From NCBI GenBank assembly GCA_038502055.1, contig JAXRKN010000045.1, forward strand, positions 4,548,501 to 4,612,500: DNA of 64,000 nt, written 5' to 3'. Source of the stretch: Tanytarsus gracilentus. Its lineage: Eukaryota > Arthropoda > Insecta > Diptera > Chironomidae. Position 1 is the first letter of the stretch, and each line of letters starts with the position of its first letter. The notes beneath the pieces were generated by a model. The model searched no databases. It saw nothing but the letters and a program-made list of their open reading frames with translations, and was not told where the DNA came from. The position numbers and the translations under genes were made by a program. Shown here piece by piece: positions 48,601 to 61,840 of the stretch.

Positions 48601-51600
48601 CAAGAAAGAGATCCTCGTGAATAAACATTTATATAAAATTTATAATTTTTTTGGTTCATGCAAAACATAAAGGAGGAAAAAGTAACGAAGAGAAAATTTA
48701 TATGAGTTGAAATAATAATAAAACACACACGGGTTTGTTACTGCTGTGAGAAAATTGTCCTTAAATTGCCATGGTCGTTTTCATCGTGGCACAATGCGTG
48801 TGAATTGTCACTTTTTTAAATTCAAAAATATTTTGTATGAAATTTAATAAAATGAGGACACAAAAAATTACTTGAACATTTTTAAGCCCTTTTTCATTTT
48901 GAACGTGAATGCTGAAATTGTTGCAATATAAAACCCTGAAAAAAGGAGAAGAAAGCTGTATGACTTATTGCGATATTCAGGCACTCTTTATTGTCATTTT
49001 TCTTGACCCTTTTTTCCTCCTTTCATACTTCATATACTTACCTCTTACCTTATACGCTCTGCAGCATAAAAAAACATATTTCAGGTCATTTGGACTGTAT
49101 GAAAATGAAAAAAAAAGAAGGAGGTATAATAAGAGGCATTGGAGGGAATATTGCGTGAAAATATATTACGACAAAATGTTTAATGCATATTAAATGAACA
49201 GAAAATATCTCTCGTGTCATCATACCATACAGGAGAGGATGATATTTTTTTGCTGGCAGTAAACCAATCAATTTTGGATTTTATTATTTAAATATAATTG
49301 AGGTAGCTTTTAATTGTCTAAGGAATAATTAAGGTAAGGAATTTTATTTACAACCCTTAGATTGCTTCGGAATCATGGTCGTAGCTTAATAATTTGATTT
49401 AATTTTTTCGACCCAAATAAATCAGCTGTAAATTTATGTTCGAAAAAAAATACTTTTCACCTCTGTATAAAATTTGATTAAATTTTCATTATTTTATCTC
49501 ACTGACTGACTGACCGAAGAAGGCAATAATCATAATACACTCGAGAGAAAAATTGCACATTAACCTCGGAGAAGGAAAATTCTCTCGGCACATGCAGCAT
49601 GAGATTTTCGTGCGAAACTTCGTGAGTGAGTGTTGAGTCTGCGCGCTTAATGAAATCCTCACAATTCGCGTTTTATCCTAGATTGCATTCACATGAAAGG
49701 CAAAAAGAAGAATGAACAATTTTGTGCGAGTTGTATTTTCTGTCTCGTGAATATCTTTTGACTGCCGTCTCTCTAACCGTCTCGCAGGAAATATTTTAGT
49801 GATTGTCTGATTGTCATTGCGAGAGGTTGTGCTTTTGCGGAAGCTCCCTCGATCCCGGTGTGAATTGTCAGATTTGCGTGTGACATAATAAAAAAATAAC
49901 AATAAATTGAAATAAATTATTAATTAACTAATTTTTTTTGCGGACAGCAACAGTTACTAAATTGCCTCGTAAAATAGGAGTGTCGTGTCGGTGACTGTGT
50001 TAAATCGAGTTAATAGAGAGATAAAAAACAACTTTATTGTCGCATTGGCCATAAATCAAAATATTCATCCCCGTTGTCAGCAAGTCGAGTGCCCAATGTA
50101 AAGTCACAAATTATATGCGAAGATGAAAGCTAATATTTATTTTTAAAAACGACAAAAGAGGAAGATGCTAAACAATAAATTATTGTTTATGCACAAGTTA
50201 TTAAATATTCATCACGATGACGACAAAAAAGAATGTTTCGAGCGATGAAGCTGAATAATATGTGGTGCGTTATATACTGAAGACTGCTGTCAGCCTTCAA
50301 AAGAAAGATAAAACGGAGAAGAAAAATTCTTTCGCAAAATTTTATTATACAAATTTGTTTTTCCCGCAGAAAAAAAGAGAGAGCATAAAAGACATTTAAA
50401 ATTAATATAATAAAAAGCACAGTGAGGAGAAATATATGAGCTTTTGCATTGTAAACTCAAGGCAGATTATATGAGGTGAATTTACATAAAATAAAAGCGA
50501 TGAAAAATTTCACGTTTTACTGCCATGAACTCAACCTATTTGAATCAATTGTATTTTAGCATTAAATTTTACTATGAAAAAATGCCTGGTTTATTTTTGA
50601 TCATGACTTTCTGATCGTAGCAAGTTTTTAATTAAAGTTTTAAATTAAAATTTGTACTATTTTTTGAATGTGTAATTTTTAGCTTAAAATTTAAAAAAAT
50701 TAAAAATCTTTAATTATTTTCCGTTGAGATAAAAAATTTAAAAACTAAACCAAGAAGTTTTGGAAAAAAATTAAACTTTTAAGAATGCATTCGAATGCAA
50801 TCAAAATTTTAAATTAAGAAAAATCAAAAAAATAATTGCAACGTTTATTTTTAAAAATAACTGCGGTCACCAAATGTCATTAAAAATTTTTTAATAACTT
50901 TAATAAATTTTCTCAACTACCCTCAAGAGTTAATCGAGAGTTTGAACTTTTATTTTATGAGCTAAACGAAACAAAATTCACCAACTTTCACTCTAACGAA
51001 TTAAATTAGTTTGCTCTCCTCTGCGGCAAAATTTATATGCATAGAATCACTGTACAATAAACTTCCTCGAACTAGCCTCTCCGCTCATACGAATGATAAT
51101 TTTTTAACTCTATTTTATTATTTTAAAGAGATCGAGCGAACAGCATCCCCGAGTAGATTTACGTTTGAATGCTCGAGTTCGCACACAGAGAGAGTAAAAT
51201 ATGTGCTTCAAACGGCAAATTTACTGTCGTGCATGAATGTGAGCAGGAAAAAAACTTTTTAAGCCGACAACAAATTTTTCCTCCAATGATTATTTTCTCC
51301 ACATGTGCATCACAGTGCAGTAACCCAGTTTATTAAAAAACTTCTCCTTGCACTCGTTAGTTTGTGTGGAGTGCCAATATAGTGATTGCAATTTGTTGTT
51401 GTGAATCGAGTGGCAACACAAAAAAAACAAGTTAAGCAAACAATTTTCTTGCTGCAACATGCAATTTGTGTCTCCATGTGTATTTGAGGACAACGAGCAG
51501 GAACGTTGTTTGACAAAAGCATCAAACAATTTTTTGTGTTGCAAATCATAAAATTCAAAAGAGACAGCGAGACAAATCCTGGTAGTGTGGTGCATAAACA

Positions 51601-52539
51601 TTATTTATTTAAGAGACTGTCATATTGGTGAACGACACGAAAAGAGGAAAAATTAAGAATATCAAGTGAGTATTACACGACCTCTCCCTTGGACTGTCAC
51701 GAAAATTAGATTATGCAAAAATGTGATTTAAAGTAAAAATGATTACCTCATTGTCACTCAAGACTGCCAGTCTTGTAAACTTTTCTCCGTGAATGTGTCA
51801 TGATTTTCATTCTCTCTCTCGAGGCTTGACTTTATTTCATAAAACTCACTTAATTTAATTGTTTTTATTTCTTTTTAAACAAGAGAAAAAGGTTAACGGT
51901 TTGGCGGGGGCTTTTAATAACATTGAAATTTTTTGGAACATTCCTAAGTTCCCACACAAAAATTTGGGCTTATCGAATATTGAGGAAAATTATTGGAAAC
52001 CCAAGCGGAAGGATTTGGAAATTAAATTTTGTTCCGAGATTTAAAATTTAAATGAGAATTTATTAGTTAAATTATTCATAAAATCTTGAGCTTTAGTAGA
52101 CGGAAGAGATTATGGTAGTTAAAATATTTTTTAGAATAATCTTCATAAATTTGTTTCCATAAAAATATATTTTTGAAGTTCTAAAATTGAAATTTGAAAA
52201 ATTTAAAAAATCAAAAAATTAAATTTTAACATTTTTGAGCATAAAAAAATTAACAAATATAATTTTTCAAAATTTCCTCAAAAACATTTAAAGTTGATGC
52301 GGTTTTTATCACAGAAAAATTTTGCCTCAGAAGAATCTCATCCATAATAAGCCGAATAATCTCATCTCCTTCTGCTCTAATTAATGACCAACGAGTGAGG
52401 AGAATTTCTGATGATATTTTATTCATGAGCTTTTATATACAAAGCATTAAATTCTTTTTCTTTCTTTTTTTTAATTTTATGTTAAATTTTTGGAAGTGTT
52501 TTTTTAAGTATGTCCTTTTAAGTCGTAAATTTTTTTTTT
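45649..52539. other. Long gene-poor interval
   Basis: About 6.9 kb, AT-rich, without a supportable gene, RNA gene or dispersed repeat. Open frames at 47178-47384, 48909-49193 and 51290-51601 appear to be chance. Confidence 0.5.
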
Positions 52540-53072
52540 TTTTTTTTAAATGGAAGGGGAATGGGTGTTTTAAATTAGGTTATTTTTTTTTTTTTTTTTA
52601 AATAATTTTTTTATTTGTTTGAAGGATATTTTGATGGGGTTGGGGTTTGCACACTTCGATCTGGGGGGGGTTTTTTTTCTAAAATCCCTATATTTTACTC
52701 CCCCCTTTTCTGTTGGGTTGTGGTCCTTTTTCTAGGTTTGGAGAAAAATATGTTGTTTTGTTTTGATTGTTGGAAACTGTATTCTGCTCGTAAACAAGAC
52801 TGTTCTTACCGTGTTTCTCTAGAAACTCTACACACAAAAACATCAAAAAAAAAAACTTAAAAAAAAAAACACTAACACACTAACATTGCCGTAAAGGTTT
52901 TTTAAAATTCCTCTTCCAAATCCTATATAGAGGGGTTTCCCGGCATGTTCTCACTAAGATTATCAATTTATTCCCGGGGGGGTTCGTAGACACCCTCAAT
53001 CATGAGGTTCGTCGGACGTCTTTCTCTTTCGGAGTGTCTTTTTGACTGTTATTTAATCTAATTTTAATTATT
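52540..53072 (+). mobile_element. Degraded copy of the 57.7-kb retroposed element
   Basis: Collinear with the element at 57746-58807. Shared blocks include TTTGCACACTTCGATCT, AAACAAGACTGTTCTTA, ACACTAACACACTAACATTG and CCGTAAAGG, and both end near TAATCTAAT. This copy lacks an internal ~100 bp and differs by very many 1-3-base losses and runs of G, T or C (G8, T8, C6, G7). Either an old copy or a poorly resolved stretch of sequence. Confidence 0.75.
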
Positions 53073-56000
53073 TCATCAAAAGAGCGACAAGGAATCAAAT
53101 CCAACCCCAAAATTATATATTTTTTCTTGGGCTCATGAAAGGAGGGTCGAATAAATCAGAATTATAACATTTTATGGCATTACAAGCGGATTATGGCGGT
53201 AGAGGATTTTCATTGTAATTCCTGATATGATAATTAAGGACATTTTTTATGAAATTAACTAAATATTAAATTACACTCAACTTGGCAGTGCACGATATGA
53301 AAATGAAAGCTTTCAACTGTTTACTCTTTAAAATGAGTTTAATGGCATTGACATTAAAAAATAATTCAAAGATTTTTTGTCTCTCATTTCTTTATTGTAT
53401 CGTGGAAAAATCCAAAACAGAAACTTTTTTCGTCATTCGACAGAGCAACAAATTTTCTCGTGCATAAAATTTTTGTTGATGAAAACTTGCTAATGAAAAA
53501 TGTTTTGCTTGTAAATCGCAGAAATTTATATACGAGAAAAGAAATAAAAATGGGGATTTTAAAGTTTAAACTTTTAACATTAACGTCATGATTTTAATTA
53601 ATTAGCGAAAAACTTTCGCGACGTTTAATTCAACGACTTTGAGTTGTGAGACGACAACGGTGAGGTTTATGAACTTTATGGAATATTTTAGATGGAATTT
53701 GTTAGCAGATTAAATAAATATGAAGCACTTGCGAAAGCAACGACAGACTGAGTATTTTAAATGTAAATTAAATTTACATAAATAAAATTGCCAGAATGAA
53801 ATTTTATTTTTAAATCTCTCATTTTAAAATCCTTTTTCCAACAGAAATCATTTATAGTTTGTTCATTTAATTCCTTCTGTTATCTCATGAAACCCACACG
53901 AGCTTTTGCCAAAATGGAAAGATAAAATCGATTTTGAATTTCATTTTTTTTCGTACGGTATTAACAAAAAAAACATTTTTGCCTCTCAGTTCGCGTATGA
54001 ATGTTTCAGACTCATTGCTATTAACATTTAATGAATTTCAAAATGTGCACACACGACGACAACAACATGATGAGTGAGTGAGAGAGAAATAAGCATCGAG
54101 GCAGAATGTTGCAGTCATACTCGTGTATGCCTCATATTTATATATAAAACACATAATGAAATAATAAAGTGTTTTTTTAAAGCTCATGTTTCTGAGTGCG
54201 AGAACGAGTAGGTGGGAAGTGCATTAATGTATGCTGTGCGGTTAGTTCTGAATAACAAAAAATATATCCCCCGCTGCTGCACAGCCGTGCTTTATAAAAT
54301 TCAAATCCTCTCACACACACACAAAATGCATTGATCTCATTTTGAATGCATGTATAATCTTAAATGAATAGAAGCTGACTTAACTAAATGCTCACATGAG
54401 AATCATTAATGAATTGGCTTTGAGCACTCCGCTCTGTTGCCTTTTCTATGCATACATGCACTCCATAGAGTTTTGGGTTTTAAAATCCCCCAAGTGGCGT
54501 TTGAAAAACAAATATTTAATCAATTTTCAATATGTGCCGAATTTAACTGAGCGGAACAAAGTTTTTGTTTAGTTGAGATCAATTTTCGCTGTGCATAGTT
54601 TTAAATATTAATTGACTTTAAGTTTTTATAAAAAAAAATTATTTTTATAGAATTTTCAATTTGATTGAAAACCGTTAAAATTTAAAAACACGTGTTCGAA
54701 TTTTAAATTTTAAGAAAGGTTTTTTAAAAAATGATAATTCAAAAATATACTCGAAATTTTTTAAAAAGTTTCATAACTAGGTGAAAATTAAAAGCTCCGG
54801 AAAATCGTTTAAAATTTTAACCTTTCTCATGCAATAAATCAACATCAACTTGACCCTGAATTAATTTAATTTAAATAAAGTTACAAGTCAGGAAATACCA
54901 AACAGGGCGAAAAGTGTGTGGTTTTTCTCAATAACAATAAATAACCTGAAAGCATCACTCAATTTACTTTACTCGATGGAGAACGCAAAAGTTATTAACA
55001 AGAGTTCGATGTAATGAAACTTTACAACATCTTCAGTAACAACAAGTTTTATGAGAAGGCAACAAAATATTCATGAGACGAAAACTTTTTCTTCTTGCTT
55101 CATTTTCCACCCTCGCATTTTTTTCTCTCATTCTGCAATACCATCATCATCATCCACCGCATTGCTCAATAAGGATCAAAAATTATTAGCTTAAATGAGC
55201 TTTATGCTGCCGTTCATTGTTTTCTTTTTTCCCTTTTCTTTTTAAGAAAACAGCAACAGCATATTGTTTCAGGAGCTTTTACGATTATATTCACAGACAC
55301 TAACTATTTCGCTCTCTCTCACTCACTCTCTGTGTATGTTAATGTTCGGTTATTATTTTTGATTATTATTTCTCGACTGAGCAAAAATTGAGCACGGAAA
55401 AAAAATTTCACGCCAAAACAACAAACAAGAGGCATTTCAGAGAAAAACACTTTGACACCTACCAAAAAAATATCTTTTGTTGCTACATCCTTATCTTCTT
55501 TTTTTTTCTCGACAAAACAACGGGGGAGGAGATGAGAAAAAATTATAACACGGAAATTTCTGGTGTGCGAAGCAAATTATTTTCATTATCACTGAACTCG
55601 AAGTTTGAGAGGAGGTGAAATGGCAAATATCAAGAGGTTTTCTTCTTTTTTGCTTTTTACAGCCTCTGAAATGGGAATTGAGCAAAAAGTGCTGTAAGGT
55701 GGTTACTCGAATGTTATGTGAATATTTTACTTTTGTAACAATTGACAAGCGAATATCAGCTTTAAAGATGTGTTTAAGGTTCAATTTTGCAAATCAAAAA
55801 CGTTTCTTAAACAAAATTGCATAAATATTTTAAAAAAATTAAATTATATTTTTCAAAATTTAAATTTATAAAGAAAAAACCAAAATTTCTAATTGATCTC
55901 TTAATTTGCAACTTTCGAACCACCACTTCACTTTTTATTTCGCCTCCCAATTTGAAAATTTTCGCAAGTAAAAGACACACGAGACGGCATCATGAAGCAG

Positions 56001-57722
56001 AGCAGTATCATTAGTGTAATTTTATAACAACGACATTCTTTGCCCATCTCTCCAGTAATAATAGCGGCAACATGGAGTGAATTAAGATCTCTTTCGAAAT
56101 AGATTAAAGTTTTTCCTTGTGTTATACGGGCAAATATAGTGCGGGAGAATAAAAAACTTTCTTAATGCACTTTTCTTATGCGAAACAGAGAGAAAGGAGA
56201 TGAGAAAACTTTTTGTCTTTGTGCCTTTTCCTTATTTTATTTTGTTATCTTTCCGTCTATGTTTCAACCTCCTCATTTCACTTTATCATCCCAACGCCAT
56301 CATCATTTAAAAAAGAATGAGAACAGAAAACTTTTCAATAGAGAAGGGGAAAAAAGAACTGAGTGTATTTAAAGAAGTTTATTATTTGTTGTTTCACCTT
56401 TTTTACCCTGGAACTGACACCAAAAAGTTTTTAAACATTTTTAAATTGAATAAATTTAAACTTGAGTCAATTTATTGAATATTTTAGAAATTTCAGTATG
56501 TTTTCAAAACATTCAAACCAAAACTAATTAAAATAATTCAATTTTGTAGTTTTTCTTTCATAGTTTTCTCATTTTTATTTTTATTCATCATATCCTTCAT
56601 TTCCCACCTCAAAGAATTTGTGAAGCCTTGAAAATTTCCTCCTTGAGTTGTACACAAAAAACACGAGAAAAATGGTGTTGAAAAGTTGTTTGTCAACTCA
56701 CTTGACTCGGCTTCAACTTGATGTAGTCATTGCCACCGTCGACTTAATTCAGGTGGGAGAAGTTAAACCCCGACGAAATGAAGGCATAAAAAATTCATAA
56801 AATATTTACATAAGCAAATACATAAAGTTTCCACTTTCAAGGCGGTCGAGTCGTCAGTGTAAAATTAATAAGGTGATGGAAATAACCATCTCAAAAGTTT
56901 TATTTAATTTAAACTCGTCGAGGACGAATAACTCTCTTCAACATCTCGGTTCGTGCTGAATGGTCATTTCTTATTATTAGAATTATTTTCCTATTTAGAA
57001 AAGGAAGAAAAAAGGCAGCAGCAACGATGTGGCACGAGAGCATTCTTTTCAAATGTAAAGCTAGCAACAAAAAAAATTGGGGTTAAAGAGGATGGTCTTG
57101 AAATGCGAAAGGGACTTTTTCCGTATTGGATATCAACAACTTGTTTCACTTCTTCTTATTATTTTTCTCTTTCATCGATTTTTCATCGCGGATTCTTGTG
57201 GATGTGCCAAACAAGCATTCTTTGTTCTTGTGTGTGTGTAAATAGACATTGCTACTTATTTACAGTCGAGCAAGGGAGAAGATGAAAATTGTGTCATTTT
57301 TTATGGCGAAATGATACAAAAACGTATAAAGACGTGAGGGTCGAGAAGCTTATTTAATCGTGACTTGCTTATTGAGTGATAATCCTTAATTAAAGACTTT
57401 TCTCTCTGTCGTCGTTTCTTCCACAAAGATGAATGACAAATTTATTTTCATTCGGGTGTATTGTAATGCATGGAATATCTAATTTTTTATTTCAAGGATG
57501 GTTTGCAGAGTGAAAAAAAATATGAATAAAATTAAGGAAATATTTTTAAGATGGAGTGAGGGATTAAAGAAAATTACAATAGCTTTAAGATTGTTTTATG
57601 TTTAAATCCTTATGAAACATAAACTATGAAGTACTAAAAATATTACTAAAGAGATTATTCGTAAATTACGTCACGAAGTTTTTTTGAGAACTCGACTTGT
57701 TAGATTTTTAGAATTTTTAACA
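53073..57722. other. Long gene-poor interval
   Basis: About 4.6 kb AT-rich. Open frames at 55388-55618, 55491-55784 and 56953-57285 have no recognisable features. Short (CA)n and (AG)n patches only. Confidence 0.5.
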
Positions 57723-58830
57723 AAGCTAAAAATTCAAAAATAAATGAAGGGATCGAAGTGTGCGTTGAAAAAGTGAGTTGCAAAAATTATTTGCTCCGGT
57801 GATTAATTGGGTTTTGGCAGTGCTAGGGTCGGTAAAAGTGGCTTGTTAGTTAGATTAGGACAGGTAGTGACAGAAAATGTTCGAGTACACTCAATTTGGA
57901 AGGAAGGAAGTCTGTTTTGGAAAAATTGTTCATTGAGGATTCTTCAAGAAAATTTTCATGGGTAACTATGTAATGTAATGTAATGTAATGTAATTTATTT
58001 TGGTAAAAGTGTGACAGGGTTCAACTGAATTCCAGTAAGGATCAGTTGAGGAACGGAAATGGAGTTATTTTGAAACAAGTTTAGGTTAAACAGGGGAAGT
58101 TTTTTTTTGTTGATGAGTGAATTGGGTAAATTTCGTTTTCAAAATAAAAATGTCAGCCAGGGACTTGTAATTTTGTTTTAATTTTGTTCCAAAGGATATT
58201 TATAGATAGGAGTTAAGGGATTTGCACACTTCGATCTCGAGGGAGGGTTTGTGTTTGTGATTGTTCTAAAATGGACAACGGACATATATTTTGACTCGAC
58301 ACACCAACTGTGTACACTAGTCTCAGTTGAGGAAGGTAGTGGTGGAATCACGGCTTTTCTCCAAGTGATTTGAGACAGATAAAATGTTGATTTGGTTTTG
58401 ATTAGTTGGAAACTGTAATATCTGTTCAGTAAACAAGACTGTTCTTAGCCGTAGTTTCTCTAGAAACTACAAACAATAAATCATTCGAAAACAAAAACTT
58501 ACAAAAAAAAAACACTAACACACTAACATTGCCGTAAAGGTATTTTAAAATTCCCTATTAACCAAAGCCGATGATAGAGGGTGTTTGCCCGGCATCGGTT
58601 CTCACTAATGATTATCTAATTGTATTTACTCCAGTCAGGGGTGTGTTCGTACCTGTGGTTCGTATCGACTGTAGATACTTGCCTAAGTAGCCCACTAGGC
58701 TTCGCTTTTCTGAGGAATCGCGGGTCAATCATGTGAGGTTGCGTCGGACGTCTTCCTACTTCGGTAGTGGCTACCTGACTGTAATCTAATCTAATCTAAT
58801 CTAATCTAAGCTAAAAATTCAAAAATAAAT
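57723..58830 (+). mobile_element. Retroposed element with 23-bp target-site duplication and (TAATC)n tail
   Basis: A 23-bp sequence (AAGCTAAAAATTC, then five As and TAAAT) flanks the insert as identical copies at 57723-57745 and 58808-58830. The insert (57746-58807, about 1.06 kb) is less AT-rich, contains an internal (TAATG)n run at about 57969-57993, and ends in (TAATC)n at about 58781-58807. Polarity and tail indicate a plus-strand retroposon, non-autonomous or 5'-truncated. No ORF of note. A GAGGAAGGT-type motif is shared with the 34.9-kb element, hinting at a common group. Confidence 0.75.
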
Positions 58831-59299
58831 TTTTTAGATTTTAACGTGACACAATTTTTGAACGACCCCTAAAATTTACAACAATTTTCTTTAAAAAACT
58901 TTATTGTTGAATTATTAACCCAGTAACACGCAATATCGATTTCCACGAGGACCATCAATTTCCGATATATGAGTTTGTGGTGTCATCGAGGATTATGCAA
59001 ATTAAATCGTCTCTCTCTCTTCGTACGATCAATGTGTATGAAAAAGTTTTTCATAGTCTTAGCCGGATTTTAATCTCAGTGTGGATATTATGAGTATGTG
59101 AGGAAAGACAGAGAGAAATTCTCAATAGGGAATTTCACTTCCTTTCTCTTAACCCTCTTTTAAATCTCTAATGTATTTTTAAGTACCTTAAAACTTCGGT
59201 CTACAGATTTTATAAAGCAATTCTTTCTTTTTTCGATATAATTTCAGCTGTGTGTAAATCCAGTGTAAATGAAGGACGACAAAAGACGTTTTAATTGCA
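58831..59299. other. Upstream region and 5' UTR of the distal LRR gene
   Basis: Presumed promoter and leader. A short upstream ORF begins at 59269 and overlaps the main start (see findings). No clear TATA box or initiator could be assigned. Confidence 0.4.
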
Positions 59300-61840
59300 A
59301 TGAATGTAATCTGGTGGTTGATAATGTGCTTGGAGATTACGTTGAATGCGAGTCCCATAATTAATGTCATATCCGTTGTAACAGCATGCCCCTCGGAATG
59401 CATTTGCTTGTCACAAACACAGGTGAGTTCTATTCATTTCTATTCAATCTGATCTGAATCTGTTGTTGTCGCACTCAAGAGCATCGCAGGCAGTCAGAGC
59501 GACAATGTTCATTTATCAAGGAGGTAAATTGAGGGATGAAAAAAGAGACGAGAAAAAATTCCATGGAGAGATTGAATGGAGAAGGATGGCAAAAGACGAT
59601 TAACAATGCGATGCTTTTGTAGCACAAGATAAAGTAAATTATCCACGATGATTTCATAAAAAGGATTGTCGTTGCCATCCGTCGTCACAATAAAAACGCT
59701 TAAGAGATTAAGTCGGTTGAGGAATTTGTTTTAAGAAGCTGTTAATTGGTTTCGAGGAAAATTTTATTGAAATATTTTTTTAAAATAAATCGTTGCATTT
59801 TTCTTAATTTTCAACATATTTAATTTTTTTGCAAGGGGTGGAAACTAAAATAAATAAATTATTTCTTGCATAATCACAATTTTGAACCAATATAAAGCTA
59901 AAATTCAGAAAATAAATTTTCATCATCGATAAACTTTAAAAGTTACCTGCCCTTGCTCAAAAATTCAATAAACCGTTACAAAATAAATTTTTGAAAAAGT
60001 CACGTTTCACTCAAACCCATGGATTGTTAAACTAATTGTCTTCATTGTTTGCCATTTCCTTTTAATTCTTGTCTCTTTTCTTGAACGGAAAAAAATTCCC
60101 CCACTTTCTTCACGAGAGAATGAAGAAGTCTTAATTAAGTATTCGGTATCATGTAAGAGGGTGAAAAGTTTTTGCTGTACACGAGCGCAGCAGTGAGAAA
60201 AATTCAAACTCAAACAAGCAAATAAAAGGGATGGAGCATAATGTAATTAAATGAATAAATTTCAAGATTATTCAACAATCACGTAGTTTGTGAGGGAGAA
60301 GAGATGAGCACCAAATAAAATTCATGATAAAGGCATCACACAAAATTTACATAATTTTATGTGACTATGACGACAATTCAGATTTCGTAGATGTTGAGAG
60401 AAGAATTTTCACAGTAAAATTCAATTAAGCGAGATTGCGGTTTTCGCTGTTAAATTGACCTGTTTTAAAACCCCTTTTTTACAGGTTTTATGCAACACTG
60501 GTGGCTTACAGGAGATTCCCGTGAAGCAAATACCGCCGACCGTTGAACATTTATCGCTAACAAAAAATCACTTTCCAATCGTAAAGTCCGATGCATTCGC
60601 CGGTTTGAGGGCACTCAAAAAACTCGTTCTTGACGGAAACAACATCAGCATTATCAAGCCATTTGCATTCCGCGGTCTACCGCGTCTAAAAGAGCTTTCC
60701 ATTCAATACACTCCATTAAATACGGTCGCAAAATTTGCATTTGCCGGACTGCAGAACATCTCAACGATCCTGTTAGGACATAATAAAATTTTACGTGTCG
60801 AGAGTTATGCCTTCGCTGGAACTGCCAATGTAAAAATGATTTTATTAATTAATAACCCCATGGTGAAGCTGGAACGACTCGCCTTTTCGAGTCTCACGAA
60901 TGTGGAGCGTCTGATATTGCCAAGTGGACTTCGACAAATCGAAAGCGATGCCTTTTCGGGACTCGACACGGTCGGACTGCTTAAGTTATCGTTCATGGAT
61001 CTCGATTCGCTGCAGCCATTCACATTTCGAAATTTAAAGAATGTAAAAGTGCTTCTGCTGCAGGAATCCGATTTAGGTGAGTTGGTCACTTTTTGTAATT
61101 GAAGCAATTGATCTTTGTTGATATTTTAGATTTCAAAAAAAATTTAAAATGTAAACAAAGATTTTTATAATGGAGTTGCCCTTCCCTCGGAAATTTAAAA
61201 TACGAACGTTGATGAATGAGAATAGCTTTGTAGTTTAATAGGGTTTCGTTAGAAATTTCCGCTGTGCATTTTACTTCTATTAACGCAACTTCATTTATAT
61301 CTAGGCATGATACGTGAGAATGCCTTCGATGGACTCTCGCATGTCGAGGCACTCAACATACTAAACAACAAAATCGATGCAATTGTCGAGCTTAACCTTA
61401 CCGAGTCGCATAACATAAAAGTGCTGAAAGTTTTCGGGAATCATTTGCTGGAGACTCCTGATCCAGGCGCAATCGTGCTCGATGGCATCGAAACAATCAT
61501 TGTCCAAAATAATTATTTTCCCTGCGGATGTCACATACATACGTTGCTGGAGAGCCCTTTAGTCAACACAACGTCCTATGATCATAACGAATTTCTATCG
61601 AAAAACTTCTGCATATCGCCAATCGAAAAGTACGGGGATTTGATGGCGAAACTCGATTTATCATCGATCGGGAGATGTCACGAGCAAGTGCAGAGAGAAA
61701 ATTTAGAGTCGTCGTCGGCGAAGAGCTTAATATGGCATGATAGGAAATGTGTCAATTTTAATCACACCATTTACAGCACTCTTCTGCTTTTACTAATGAA
61801 TTATTTATATGCAAAATTTTCTTCTCGGCATTGGAGGTGA
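59300..61840 (+). CDS. Extracellular leucine-rich-repeat protein, probably membrane- or GPI-anchored
   Basis: Exons 59300-59422, 60485-61076, 61305-61840, phases agree; 416 aa. The N-terminus (MNVIWWLIMCLEITLNAS) is a signal peptide. An LRR N-terminal cap follows, with CPSECICLSQTQ in exon 1 and VLCNTGG opening exon 2. About ten LRRs follow with the typical DAFAGL/AFRGL phasing (LSLTKNHFPIVKSDAFAGL, LVLDGNNISIIKPFAFRGL, LLGHNKILRVESYAFAG and others). Then comes a C-terminal cap with CGCHIH and two further Cys. The last ~20 residues are hydrophobic (YSTLLLLLMNYLYAKF) with a short basic end, fitting either a GPI-attachment signal or a tail helix. The family is used in insect cell adhesion and neural development; I do not recognise the orthologue. 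The exon-1 ATG is the first in a frame leading to a signal peptide, although a uORF precedes it. Confidence 0.92.
59423..60484 (+). other. Intron 1 of the distal LRR gene
   Basis: 1.06-kb intron after the LRR N-cap CxC, donor GTGAGT and acceptor TTTTACAG. It contains minus-strand chance frames only (59475-59678, 60007-60213). Confidence 0.75.
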
